Shown here: one piece after another, positions 53,780 to 62,582 of the stretch
Numbering within the stretch: position 1 is the stretch's first letter
How the letters are laid out: each line of letters starts with the position of its first letter
DNA from: Gammaproteobacteria bacterium
GTDB taxonomy: Bacteria; Pseudomonadota; Gammaproteobacteria; Pseudomonadales; Cellvibrionaceae
Reading direction: 5' to 3'
NCBI GenBank assembly: GCA_004173475.1
Contig: SEBU01000006.1
Span: 347,959 to 411,958, forward strand
DNA length: 64,000 nt
The notes under the pieces: generated by a model
The model's database searches: none
What the model saw: only the letters and a program-made list of their open reading frames with translations
What the model was told of the DNA's origin: nothing
Position numbers and translations under genes: made by a program

Positions 53780-55192
53780 ATGAGTGAACTGCGCGGCTTA
53801 AATGCATGGATGCGAACCTTAGCGGATCAGGATATGCCCACCTTGAATTCTGTGGTGCGGGAAATCTGTGAGCTAAGCGAGGACGATGAGTGCCGCACTG
53901 ATGACCTCACCAAGATTATTCTGCGCGATGCCAATCTCACATCAAAAGTGTTGAAGATCGCTAACTCCATCTACTACAACCGCTCCTTCATGCCGATCAA
54001 AACTGTATCGCGCGGCATAGTTCAACTCGGTTTCGATAACCTTAAAAACATCACACTCGCCAGTAGTTTGATTGATAGCTTTTTAAAAGGTAAACCCAAA
54101 GCCTTGCTGATCGAAAGTCTCGCAAAATCCTTTCACGCCGCCGTACAAGCGCGTGCCCTGGTGCCTTATTTAACTGGCGAACATAAAGAACAGGTATTTA
54201 TTGCTGCACTGCTACGCAATATTGGTGAGCTCGCGCTTTTATCGACTGGGCGAGAACCTGCTGAAAAGTTCGTTAGTGAGCGCAATATCACCCCCGAAAA
54301 CGAAGCTGCAATTTCCCGTGAGCATTTAGGAGTAGATATCAATCAAATCAATCGCGGACTGATAAAGGAATGGTCCCTCGGTGAACTGGTGCGCGAGTCG
54401 AGTGAGGATAATGCGCGACCGACAACCATGGCCTGCGCAGTAAACATAGGTAACGACCTTAGCAAATATATTCACAAAGGCATCCATTCTCCGCAGATGG
54501 AACGTATTTACCTGCAGATGGCGGCACTTTGCGACATCTCTCCAGCTGACGCTAAAAAGCAAGTCGTGCAGATGGCGGAAGAGGCGGCGGTTATCGCCAA
54601 GAGTTATGGTGTTGAAGTACTACTCCAAGCATTGCCCGATTCACAAGTCGCTGAGGAAACTGAAACTACTGCGCCCAAAATTAAAACAGGTTACGAATTC
54701 CAGCAGCATATCAACCTCATCCATAAAACCATGTTTGAAGGTGGGGACATATCCAAAATCATGCAGCTTTCAGTAGCCGCACTGCACGAAGGCTCCGGCA
54801 TCCCCAGAGTGACCATTTCCATGCTGGACTACAAAGCCAAATCGTTGGATATACGCTATGTAGCGGGAAAGGGCACTAGTCTTTGGCGACAAACAGTTCG
54901 CATTGAATTGGATAAGTTGCACAAAGGTGAGTTGTTGCATGAGTTCCTGAGACTGCAGCAGGCTGTCTGGTATCAGGCGTCGCAAGGATTAAAACCGTTG
55001 GGCGCTTTGGAGCCACTTGCTCCGAGAGGCGACTTGATGCTCGCTCCATTGAAAATAGACAAACGCCTAATCGCTATTTTGTATGCGGACGGCGCTGAAA
55101 ACAAACTCACTGCCCGCCAATTCGAAGATTTTCAATTGATCGCTAATCAGATTAACTTAATTCTGAAGGTTAACGCCGTTCAGACACGTTAG
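53780..55192 (+). CDS. HDOD-domain signalling protein
   Basis: A 470-residue protein. Residues about 10-215 form an HDOD domain (SKVLKIANSIYYN near 52, LGFDNLKNITLASSLIDSFLKG near 75), a non-catalytic relative of HD phosphohydrolases that appears in signalling. A C-terminal domain from about 315 has a GAF-like pattern (KIMQLSVAALHEGSGIPRVTISMLDY). AAGGATCGACT precedes the ATG. Partner proteins cannot be named from the sequence. Confidence 0.85.
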   Translation: MSELRGLNAWMRTLADQDMPTLNSVVREICELSEDDECRTDDLTKIILRDANLTSKVLKIANSIYYNRSFMPIKTVSRGIVQLGFDNLKNITLASSLIDSFLKGKPKALLIESLAKSFHAAVQARALVPYLTGEHKEQVFIAALLRNIGELALLSTGREPAEKFVSERNITPENEAAISREHLGVDINQINRGLIKEWSLGELVRESSEDNARPTTMACAVNIGNDLSKYIHKGIHSPQMERIYLQMAALCDISPADAKKQVVQMAEEAAVIAKSYGVEVLLQALPDSQVAEETETTAPKIKTGYEFQQHINLIHKTMFEGGDISKIMQLSVAALHEGSGIPRVTISMLDYKAKSLDIRYVAGKGTSLWRQTVRIELDKLHKGELLHEFLRLQQAVWYQASQGLKPLGALEPLAPRGDLMLAPLKIDKRLIAILYADGAENKLTARQFEDFQLIANQINLILKVNAVQTR

Positions 55193-55413
55193 CTAAAAAT
55201 CGATTGGAGATTCACAAATAGCCTGCAATGCGGCTTTCCTCTTTTCCCATGCAGCTTGCTGCTTATAACTCCTCTGCTACTCTTTCCTTGATACTGTGAC
55301 AAAAGTCTCAGTGGCCCGACTCTGTACACATCGCTTATTCCCTTGTGCGTGTACCTGGCCAAGCCTCAGGCCGCAGGGTTGTTTAGAATTCATATTCGTT
55401 AAGGATACTTTCT

Positions 55414-56565
55414 ATGAAAAAAACACTATTGAGCATTGCTTTGGTCAGCACTTCATTATCCTCATTCGCAACCGAATATCATGGCAGCCTCTCCGGGATG
55501 TCTGGCGCAGGCTATGCAACCGGGAATTATTCAGAAGGTGTATTACTTAATCCGAGTCTTGGCGCGGCTTACGATCCCGAAAAAGATGATTTTGCCTTGC
55601 TCATCGGAGCCGGCCTTGTTGCATCTGACAAAGATGATTTGATCGACCAAGCGGATGATTTGACCGACTTGCTTGATGACATTGAAAATTCTTCAACCCT
55701 GACTAATGCCCAAGCAAGCGATTTGAAAAAACGCTTGCAGGATATTGATGAAGACCGCGCGGTAATTTCGGTGGGCGCCAACGCGGCTCTTTCAATTCCT
55801 ATGGAGTCTGTTTCTCTCGCATTTATCGTCAGCTCGCGCGGAAATGTTTCCGTGAATCCGAATGTTGCCGATACTGATCTGGCCTTGATCGACCGCTACT
55901 TGACGCAAAACCTGGATCCTTCCGATCTGGAAGCCGACCTCGATTCTTATATTACTGCCAGGGGCGCCGTAGCGACAGACATGGGTATATCGTTTTCCAA
56001 AGCGTTTAAATTGGAAAATGGCAACCATTTATTAGTAGGGTTTAAACCTAAAAGAGTCGAAGTAGAAAGCATCGTTTACATCGAAAATGTCGCTGATTTC
56101 GATGAAGATGATCTTGATGCAGACGACTACACACGTAAAGAAAGCGCAACCAATTTCGACGTGGGGTTAACCTATATTGTGGGCGATGTGCGCTACGGTT
56201 TCGTAGCTAACAACCTGCAAAATAAAGATTACAAAACCATCAATCCCGGTGAAGTGATTTCAATTGAACGCCAATTCATCAGCTCAGTTGGCTATGTGAA
56301 AAACAATTTAAAAGCGGAATTTGCCGTCGATTTAAACGCAGTACCTGCAATTGGTTTGGCGGGTGACACACAAATGTTGCGTGCAGGAGTCGAATACAAT
56401 GTATGGGATTGGTTGCGCCTCCGCGCCGGTCTTGAACGCGACCAAAAGGATACTCAAGGGGATTCATATTCATTGGGTTTAGGTGTTGGCGCATTTAACC
56501 TAGCGTACATTACCGGCTCGGACGACATCGAAGGATTTGCAATAAGCGGCGGACTTCGCTTCTAG
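55414..56565 (+). CDS. TraF-like outer-membrane beta-barrel protein
   Basis: A 383-residue exported protein. Residues 1-19 form a signal peptide (MKKTLLSIALVSTSLSSFA). The sequence contains SLSGMSGAGYATGNYSEGVLLNPSLGAA, as in the family annotated as conjugal transfer protein TraF (PF13729-like). It ends in GGLRF, the aromatic C terminus of an outer-membrane barrel. No conjugation genes lie nearby, so the name reflects only family membership. AAGGATACTTTCT precedes the ATG, and a terminator follows. Confidence 0.82.
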   Translation: MKKTLLSIALVSTSLSSFATEYHGSLSGMSGAGYATGNYSEGVLLNPSLGAAYDPEKDDFALLIGAGLVASDKDDLIDQADDLTDLLDDIENSSTLTNAQASDLKKRLQDIDEDRAVISVGANAALSIPMESVSLAFIVSSRGNVSVNPNVADTDLALIDRYLTQNLDPSDLEADLDSYITARGAVATDMGISFSKAFKLENGNHLLVGFKPKRVEVESIVYIENVADFDEDDLDADDYTRKESATNFDVGLTYIVGDVRYGFVANNLQNKDYKTINPGEVISIERQFISSVGYVKNNLKAEFAVDLNAVPAIGLAGDTQMLRAGVEYNVWDWLRLRAGLERDQKDTQGDSYSLGLGVGAFNLAYITGSDDIEGFAISGGLRF

Positions 56566-56607
56566 GCTGCAAATATTTTTGTAAAAAACCAGATACAACA
56601 TGTAAAT

Positions 56608-56643
56608 AAAAAGCCAGGACTATTTTGCAGTCGGGCTTTTTTT
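56608..56643 (+). terminator. Terminator after the TraF-like gene
   Basis: AAAAAGCC-AG-GACT pairs with AGTC-G-GGCTTTTTTT around ATTTTGC. It has a short bulge and a T7 run. Confidence 0.82.
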
Positions 56644-56865
56644 CAAATTGCGGTAAAGAAATTAGATATATAAAGTCAACTTTAGCGGCAATTGTGATTC
56701 TTATAACACGTGCATAAAATCGACCTAGAGAGTCTAGTTTTCATGGTTGACGTATGGAAACCATTGGGTAACGAACATTAGAAATTCAAAGTGTTGCTAA
56801 TGAGTGATTCCACTACTGCAAAACTACTCAATAAAAAATGATAAACCTAACTTGGTAAAGTTAAA

Positions 56866-57336
56866 ATGACAGCAAACGAAACCTTAAAACCGATTATTTT
56901 TGAAAAAGAATTGGAGGTTCGAGATTATGAGTGTGATATGGCGGATGGCGTCAACAATTCCGTGTACTACAACTACTTTGAACACGCGCGGCATTCGATG
57001 TTAAAAGAAAGTGGGATCGATTTTGCGGAGCTTGCTAGGAAACGTATTGGGTTGGTTGTTACCCGCGCCGAAGTCGACTTCAAACGTTCGCTTATGAGTG
57101 GTGATAAATGTGTAATCAAATCAGTAGTAAGAAGAACCTCTAGAGTGCGATTTGAATTCACACAAGAAATATTCAAATTGCCTGAACGAATACTAATCGC
57201 AACTGCAAAAATTATCGGAGTTCCTATCAATTCAGATGGAAGACCGAAATTACCCCCAGAGCTTGAACCACTAATACTGGCTATGTGTTCGCCGTTAGAG
57301 AATGAGGCAGTCAAGGTTAACGACATTCTCGGTTAA
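56866..57336 (+). CDS. Acyl-CoA thioesterase of the 4HBT hotdog family
   Basis: A 156-residue single-hotdog thioesterase. RDYECDMADGVNNSVYYNYFEHARHSML (residues about 19-46) has the Asp and the NSVYYNYFEHAR block of the YbgC/FadM group. The substrate is unknown. It lies 41 bp before a putative metalloprotease gene, with no shared annotation. Confidence 0.82.
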   Translation: MTANETLKPIIFEKELEVRDYECDMADGVNNSVYYNYFEHARHSMLKESGIDFAELARKRIGLVVTRAEVDFKRSLMSGDKCVIKSVVRRTSRVRFEFTQEIFKLPERILIATAKIIGVPINSDGRPKLPPELEPLILAMCSPLENEAVKVNDILG

Positions 57337-57362
57337 TATATCAAATGACCTGATCAAATATC

Positions 57363-57416
57363 CGCAAGGAGATTAGTGTGAGCGATAAACGCAAGGAGAT
57401 TAGTGTGAGCGATAAA
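57363..57416 (+). repeat. 27-bp tandem duplication carrying the start region of the next gene
   Basis: Two exact copies of a 27-base unit (57363-57389 and 57390-57416), followed by six bases of a third. The unit contains AAGGAG and a GTG start, so the ribosome-binding site and start codon occur twice in frame, nine codons apart. Confidence 0.95.
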
Positions 57417-58349
57417 CGCAAGACAAACGCATTGAGCTATCTGGATGAAGCGAACAGAAAAAAACCGCAACTCCTATCAGAATATATTCGCAGCTTTCAA
57501 TGCAAATGTCTGCAGAACCCATATTGCACATGTGTAGGTGGTCGATTGAAAGTTCTCTTTGAAGGGGTCGACGGATTTGTTGCCTTATTGTGTGTTTGGA
57601 ACGGCTATGACGGCGATCCGATTCAATTGCACGTCGAGCACGATGACCGGCCTTGGGCAGATGCTATTTATCATAAAATCTATTTTTCCACAGGAATGAT
57701 CAATCATTTTCTTGAACTGAAAGCTTTACCGCAGAAAAAACTGCTGGGATATGAGCTGCCGCGAAATGATATTTTTGACAACATACTAGGTATTGGAGCG
57801 TCAGCGTGGACAATTAGCCATGAGTGCTCACACATTTTCTATCATATTAACGACGACTTTTCCGCTAAGTTGACCAGTCAAGCTGTAGAAGCAGACGCAG
57901 ATATGCTCGCTGCCGCGAACGTTTACCGGATTTTGCAAATGTTCATGGTCTCTATGAATGATGAGGATGTTAGATGTCTAACGCTTTACTGCATATTTTC
58001 AATTATTCGTTCTCTTCCACACGATGCCGGCTGGGGCGGTCATCCCTCCACCGCTATGCGTCTTTGGTTTATCTTTACTAAATTGGCTACCGTTCGAAAA
58101 AATCCAAAAGATCCTCCGGACATTTATTTTTTAACCAGAGAAAGTAAAAGCGCCGCTCACCGTCTACTAACATGTTTGATAAATTGTGAGAATGAGTACC
58201 AGAGCTTAATTCCAGGTGAAAAGACAAACTTGCTGCCGGAACTTAAAGAAATTATCGAAAAAGAAACGTTCAGTCCAATCAGTGAGCAATGGGACGAGAT
58301 GCAAGATGAAATTCGGAAAAGGGTGAGTGAGAGAAAAGCGGAACATTAA
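57378..58349 (+). CDS. Putative HExxH zinc metalloprotease (M48- or Lit-like)
   Basis: I do not recognise the family with certainty. The 323-residue product carries HECSH (residues 148-152) in ISHECSHIFYHI, a classic HExxH zinc motif, followed by EADADMLAA (about 171-179), which can supply the third ligand, and HPSTAMRL near residue 222, like the HPS block of M48 peptidases. C42, C44, C50 and C52 make a CxC-x5-CxC cluster that may bind another metal. Lit-type phage-exclusion proteases show a similar pattern and length. Starts are GTG at 57378 or 57405, both with AAGGAG from a 27-bp duplication. Confidence 0.65.
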   Translation: MSDKRKEISVSDKRKTNALSYLDEANRKKPQLLSEYIRSFQCKCLQNPYCTCVGGRLKVLFEGVDGFVALLCVWNGYDGDPIQLHVEHDDRPWADAIYHKIYFSTGMINHFLELKALPQKKLLGYELPRNDIFDNILGIGASAWTISHECSHIFYHINDDFSAKLTSQAVEADADMLAAANVYRILQMFMVSMNDEDVRCLTLYCIFSIIRSLPHDAGWGGHPSTAMRLWFIFTKLATVRKNPKDPPDIYFLTRESKSAAHRLLTCLINCENEYQSLIPGEKTNLLPELKEIIEKETFSPISEQWDEMQDEIRKRVSERKAEH

Positions 58350-58861
58350 TACTGAACATGAAGGCGGGGCCAAGCCAAGTGCTTAAGCCTCAGCTACTTT
58401 TTGGCGCAGCAATCATTAGCCAATTGTAAACTTCAAACGTTCTACTGGCCAGAAAATATCTATTTGTGCTCCGCCAGTCCAACATCGAAGCAAAAACATG
58501 AGATAAATGCGTAAGTAGTAATTAGAAAATTAGAAAATTAGAACAAATAATTTCTGCTGAGTATGTCTCCTCTAATTCAAGTAGATTTATACCCAAAATA
58601 TTGCAGGGCCAACCGCTCCTTTTGTCAGTAAAATGCATCGAGTGTAGAACTTGACAAAAGACCCTGCGCGCATAGACTCGCTGGCATTTGCGCTACGATC
58701 AAACTTAATGCAATTAGAACGTTCTTACGGATTTTCGAGCAAAGCATAAAACTGCCGGGCTAGCTGAATAGAAAACTCGCTGATATAGCAGTGCAAATTC
58801 CAGTCGAAAAAATCCATTCTATAAAGTTCTCCCCATCACTTTTCATTACGACTTAATATTT
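58350..58861. other. 512-bp gap without a gene
   Basis: No coding region is visible. The gap holds an 8-base tandem repeat (ATTAGAAA, about 2.9 copies at 58521-58543) and a bipartite inverted repeat (GCAGGG and CTTTTGTCA at 58603-58627 against TGACAAAAG and CCCTGC at 58652-58667). A candidate mutM promoter lies inside the right arm: TTGACA at 58651-58656, 16 bp from TAGACT at 58673-58678. Confidence 0.5.
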
Positions 58862-59674
58862 ATGCCAGAGTTACCCGAGGTTGAAACAACGCTACGCGGA
58901 ATAGCGCCCCATACACTTAATCGCAAAGTTTCTAATGTGATTATTCGACAATCTCAACTGCGCTGGGCGATTCCGGACAACTTCGTTGAACTCATTAATC
59001 AACGAGAACTCATGGGTATTACCCGGCGCGGCAAATATCTTCTGTTTGAATTTCTCCACGGTTTTGCGTTAATTCATTTGGGCATGTCAGGAAGCTTGCG
59101 AATCGTTGACTCGGTTACGCCACACAATACCCATGATCATTTCGATTGGGTTTTTGACGAGATTACTCTACGCTACCACGACCCACGTCGCTTTGGTTGT
59201 TTGCTATGGATCGAAGGCAAACCACACGAACATAAATTACTTGCCAAACTTGGCCCTGAACCTTTAACTGATGAATTCAACGCGGACTATTTATTTAAAC
59301 GCACTCGCAAACGCAGCCAGGCGATTAAACAATTTATTATGGATAGCCATGTGGTTGTTGGCGTGGGAAATATCTACGCAAATGAATCACTCTTTATGTC
59401 GCGCATTAAACCGATTCGCAAAGCCGGAAGTCTCTCACGAAAAAATTGCGAAGATCTGGTGCGGGATATCAAATTTGTACTAGCGCGCTCAATCGAGCAG
59501 GGTGGTACAACATTGCGCGATTTTGTTGGGGGTGATGGAAAGCCGGGCTACTTCAAGCAGCAATTGTTAGTATACGGGCGTGGCGGAGACAAATGTACTG
59601 AATGCGAAAAAGCTTTAAAAGAAATAAGAATGATGGACAGGACTACGGTTTATTGCGTTAGCTGTCAAAAATAA
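58862..59674 (+). CDS. mutM: Formamidopyrimidine-DNA glycosylase
   Basis: MutM removes 8-oxoguanine from DNA. The 270-residue protein starts MPELPEVETTLRGI, where Pro2 is the catalytic residue after Met removal and Glu3 also acts. Lys near residue 57 (GKYLLFE) and the helix-two-turn-helix VGVGNIYANESLF near 165 are present. The C-terminal zinc finger has CTEC and CVSC. It starts with ATG, with no strong upstream Shine-Dalgarno sequence, after a 512-bp gap. Confidence 0.97.
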   Translation: MPELPEVETTLRGIAPHTLNRKVSNVIIRQSQLRWAIPDNFVELINQRELMGITRRGKYLLFEFLHGFALIHLGMSGSLRIVDSVTPHNTHDHFDWVFDEITLRYHDPRRFGCLLWIEGKPHEHKLLAKLGPEPLTDEFNADYLFKRTRKRSQAIKQFIMDSHVVVGVGNIYANESLFMSRIKPIRKAGSLSRKNCEDLVRDIKFVLARSIEQGGTTLRDFVGGDGKPGYFKQQLLVYGRGGDKCTECEKALKEIRMMDRTTVYCVSCQK

Positions 59675-59696
59675 TTATCACCATAGCGGATATCTC

Positions 59697-60050
59697 ATGA
59701 CGTCATTTAACGAAAATAATAAGCACGGCGCTAGTCAACAGTATCTACAGCGTGAACAAGGTTACCGCGAAAAAGCGTTAAAAATGTATCCCTGGATTTG
59801 CGGACGTTGCGCGCGTGAATTCACGTCTAAAAATATTCGTGAGCTCACCGTGCATCATCGCGATCACAATCATGACAATAATCCCTCTGATGGCAGTAAT
59901 TGGGAATTATTGTGTCTCTATTGTCACGATAACGAGCACACCAAATTCCATGAACACATTCTTTATGGATCAACCAGAGCCAAAGAAATTACACCTGCAA
60001 CATCCAACCCGTTTGCGCAGTTGAAAGATATGATGGATAAAAAGAATTAA
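59697..60050 (+). CDS. yajD: YajD-like HNH nuclease
   Basis: A 117-residue HNH-type protein resembling E. coli YajD. CGRCAREF near residue 39, the HHRDHNHDNNPSDGSNWELLCLYCHDNEH core (residues 57-85) and flanking CxxC pairs make the metal and catalytic site. The physiological substrate is unknown. It lies 22 bases after mutM and converges with the pseudouridine synthase gene, 10 bp away. Confidence 0.85.
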   Translation: MTSFNENNKHGASQQYLQREQGYREKALKMYPWICGRCAREFTSKNIRELTVHHRDHNHDNNPSDGSNWELLCLYCHDNEHTKFHEHILYGSTRAKEITPATSNPFAQLKDMMDKKN

Positions 60051-60060
60051 ACTGTTGTTG

Positions 60061-60732
60061 CTAAAATGGCGAAGGGCAAACGCCCGTTATTTTTTCACCA
60101 CTACGTGGATGAATAAATTCAATTGTGGTCGCATGTAGCAACAAGCGTTCTGCGAGTAAAAAGGAGCCTTCGGTTGCGTACAAATCACACCCTAAAATTG
60201 AATGTTTAATTTCGCGACTGTGAATTCGGAGCTGGTGCGTGCGACCGGTTTCTGGAAAAAACAAAACACGAGTGCGCGACGGGTTTTCCATACGTTCAAT
60301 AACTTGATATTTAGTGATTGCGGTTTTGCCTGCGGCATAACAGATTTTTTGTAACGGAAAATTAGCCGGATCTTTAGCCACAGGAAGTTCAATCGTACCC
60401 CTGTCATCACACACGTGACCCAGTAAAATTGCAGTGTAAGTCTTGCGCACCGCTCCTTGCTGAAACTGGGTACCAATATGCGAATTGACACTTTTACTCA
60501 AAGCCACAATCATAATACCCGAGGTACCAAAATCCAAACGATGCAATAAGGTTGCTGTGGGAAAATTCTGCACTAACCGAAAATGCACCGAGTCCTTATT
60601 TAACGGATTTTTACCCGATAAACTCAAAAGCCCACTGGGTTTATTTATCAACAACAGATGATCATCCTGAAACAAAATTTCTATTTCTGCATAACAGGGT
60701 GATGCAACAAAGTTATCAACTATAGGTTGCAT
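60061..60732 (-). CDS. rluA: RluA-type pseudouridine synthase
   Basis: A 223-residue pseudouridine synthase of the RluA family, which modifies 23S rRNA U746 and tRNA U32 in E. coli. The active site LLHRLDFGTSGIMIVALSK near residue 62 has the catalytic Asp. Substrate-binding GRTHQLRIHSREI near residue 163 is also clear. It lacks an S4 domain, as RluA does. RluA is the likely member; other RluA-class enzymes cannot be fully excluded. Confidence 0.9.
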   Translation of the reverse strand: MQPIVDNFVASPCYAEIEILFQDDHLLLINKPSGLLSLSGKNPLNKDSVHFRLVQNFPTATLLHRLDFGTSGIMIVALSKSVNSHIGTQFQQGAVRKTYTAILLGHVCDDRGTIELPVAKDPANFPLQKICYAAGKTAITKYQVIERMENPSRTRVLFFPETGRTHQLRIHSREIKHSILGCDLYATEGSFLLAERLLLHATTIEFIHPRSGEKITGVCPSPF

Positions 60733-60755
60733 GCAATCTTCAAATCCTATAAAAC

Positions 60756-60789
60756 AAAAGCCCCGCAGTTTCGCGCTGCGGGGCTTTTT
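60756..60789 (-). terminator. Terminator after metF
   Basis: AAAGCCCCGCAG and CTGCGGGGCTTT pair with a 7-base loop and have A and T runs on both sides. On the minus strand it follows the metF stop. Confidence 0.92.
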
Positions 60790-60804
60790 GCTGAGCGGCT
60801 TAAA

Positions 60805-61653
60805 TTACTCTACGGGTACCAAACCTAAATTTTTAACAATTTGTGCGGTTGGTTCAGTTTGGTTCATCGTGTAGAAATGCAATCCGGGTGCTTCGTTTTC
60901 CAACAATACTTCGCACAGTTCTGTTACCAGATCTACCCCAAATGCCTTTAAGCTTGTTTCATCGTCGCCATAATTTTCCAAGGCTTTGCGCAACCACCGC
61001 GGAATTTCTGCGCCGCAGGAATCTGAAAAACGCGTTAAATTACGGTAATTAATAATCGGCATAATGCCCGGGTAAATCGGCTGGGTAATACCAACCTTGT
61101 GGCACTCTTCCATAAAAAAGAAATAGGCATCCGGGTTGTAGAAATATTGCGTGATGGCGCTGTTCGCACCCGCATCAAATTTACCTTTTAAATACCTGAC
61201 GTCATCGCTGTAGCTTTTAGCTTGTGGATGGATTTCTGGATATGCCGCGACTTCCACATGAAAATGCGTACTAAAGTGTTTACGAATAAACGCAACAAGC
61301 TCGTTTGCGTAGACAAGTTGTTGCTGGCCGCCCATACCCGAGGGTACATCACCACGTAGCGCGACTATGCGATCAACACCGAAAAATTTGTATTCATTAA
61401 GTAATTTTAAAACTGTTTCTTCATCATCACTGCCAAACGATAAATGCGGCGCAATGTTAATACCATCATTCTTAAATTGCGTGACGACACCTTTAGTATT
61501 GTCCCGTGTTGAACCGCCAGCACCGTAAGTTACTGAAAAAAAATCCGGCTCGAATTCGTTGAGCTGGTCGCGCACCTTAATAAGCTTTTCTTTCCCTTCG
61601 GATGTTTTCGGCGGAAAAAATTCAAAACTTAAGCGCGGTTGTGAATCAGTCAT
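60805..61653 (-). CDS. metF: 5,10-methylenetetrahydrofolate reductase
   Basis: MetF makes 5-methyl-THF for methionine synthesis, using FAD. The 282-residue protein contains LSFEFFPPKTSEG near residue 8, SVTYGAGGSTRD near 40, VALRGDVP near 93 and PIYPGIMPIINYRNL near 187, all diagnostic. It is downstream of ahcY, an expected partner in the methyl cycle, with a 278-residue membrane protein gene between them. Confidence 0.96.
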   Translation of the reverse strand: MTDSQPRLSFEFFPPKTSEGKEKLIKVRDQLNEFEPDFFSVTYGAGGSTRDNTKGVVTQFKNDGINIAPHLSFGSDDEETVLKLLNEYKFFGVDRIVALRGDVPSGMGGQQQLVYANELVAFIRKHFSTHFHVEVAAYPEIHPQAKSYSDDVRYLKGKFDAGANSAITQYFYNPDAYFFFMEECHKVGITQPIYPGIMPIINYRNLTRFSDSCGAEIPRWLRKALENYGDDETSLKAFGVDLVTELCEVLLENEAPGLHFYTMNQTEPTAQIVKNLGLVPVE

Positions 61654-61686
61654 AATGTGTTCCGATTTATATAGATGCGAAATTAC

Positions 61687-62523
61687 TTATCTTTTTGGCA
61701 AAGAATAATCGCAGCAATGGTTTTTAACATCTATTGAGTCATAACCCAGTGCTGCACGGAGTTGTGGAATAAAATCTTTCATGAAATTTGCATATATTGA
61801 TTCAGATTCAAACACGTCAAGTTTTTCCTTAGTAATTGTTCTGTGACAAATAGCATTTGGATCGACAGTACATTGCATTACAACAAGCTTTAAATAGGTG
61901 ACGTAATCGGTTTGATCAGTGTGAGTGAACCGTCCAGGCACTCGTTCAAAAGTTCTTGGAGACCACACATCTTTCAAACCCTTATCGTTGTACCTTAAAT
62001 AGGCACGCACTTCAGGGACGTTTGCATTTGCCATTTCTTCAATCGTTACAATATCAGCTTCATCAGTGGACAATATATTTTTTGCTACATGCTCCGTGAT
62101 CTCGCTAGACAATTGTCTCCGCAGTTCCTCTTTGTACGCTTCATCCTGATTACTGATCCATTCTCCTAAAGTAGTAATAGTACCTGCCGGCCAATATCTT
62201 TTACGATCGTTAATACTTAATTGCTTACTAAAGTTATCTATAGCTTCCTTGTGGGGTGCTTCTTTAATTCTTGCTTTTTCTGCTTTATTTCTTTCATAAA
62301 GACCTATCCCCCAAAAAAAACACGGCACACAAAGCAAAAAGCTTAAAAAAAGTGAAATATTAAAACGCTGCCGGCGATTTTTTTCCTGAGATAAATTATT
62401 GAACGGTGAGAAGAATGCAATCATACCGAAGACGGCGTATACCAATATAAATATAATTAAGCCAATAAAAATAAACGGCAATGCATAGATCACCAACACT
62501 AAAAGGTAGAGAAGTATATCCAT
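61687..62523 (-). CDS. Membrane protein of unknown function between ahcY and metF
   Basis: A 278-residue protein I do not recognise. It has two to three hydrophobic helices at about residues 3-35 and 53-73, then a mostly charged region (about 80-278) likely on one side of the membrane. Three cysteines occur near the C terminus. No ribosome-binding site stands out. It separates ahcY from metF, which are usually neighbours, so it looks like an insertion in that operon. Confidence 0.65.
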   Translation of the reverse strand: MDILLYLLVLVIYALPFIFIGLIIFILVYAVFGMIAFFSPFNNLSQEKNRRQRFNISLFLSFLLCVPCFFWGIGLYERNKAEKARIKEAPHKEAIDNFSKQLSINDRKRYWPAGTITTLGEWISNQDEAYKEELRRQLSSEITEHVAKNILSTDEADIVTIEEMANANVPEVRAYLRYNDKGLKDVWSPRTFERVPGRFTHTDQTDYVTYLKLVVMQCTVDPNAICHRTITKEKLDVFESESIYANFMKDFIPQLRAALGYDSIDVKNHCCDYSLPKR

Positions 62524-62544
62524 ACATGCATCGGCTCAAAGAGT

Positions 62545-62571
62545 GATGGTGACGCCCCTGGCGCCACCATC
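62545..62571 (-). other. Hairpin after ahcY
   Basis: GATGGTG-A-CGCC and GGCG-C-CACCATC pair around CCT. There is no T-run on the minus strand, so it looks like an mRNA processing or stabilising structure between ahcY and the membrane protein gene rather than a terminator. Confidence 0.45.
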
Positions 62572-62582
62572 CGACAAATAAG

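Noticed and set aside
55414..56565. Conjugal transfer operon suggested by the TraF-like name
   Set aside because: No relaxase, coupling protein or pilus genes occur, and the protein looks like an outer-membrane barrel.
58521..58543. CRISPR-like array from the ATTAGAAA repeats
   Set aside because: The units are 8 bases, directly adjacent, and have no spacers or cas genes.
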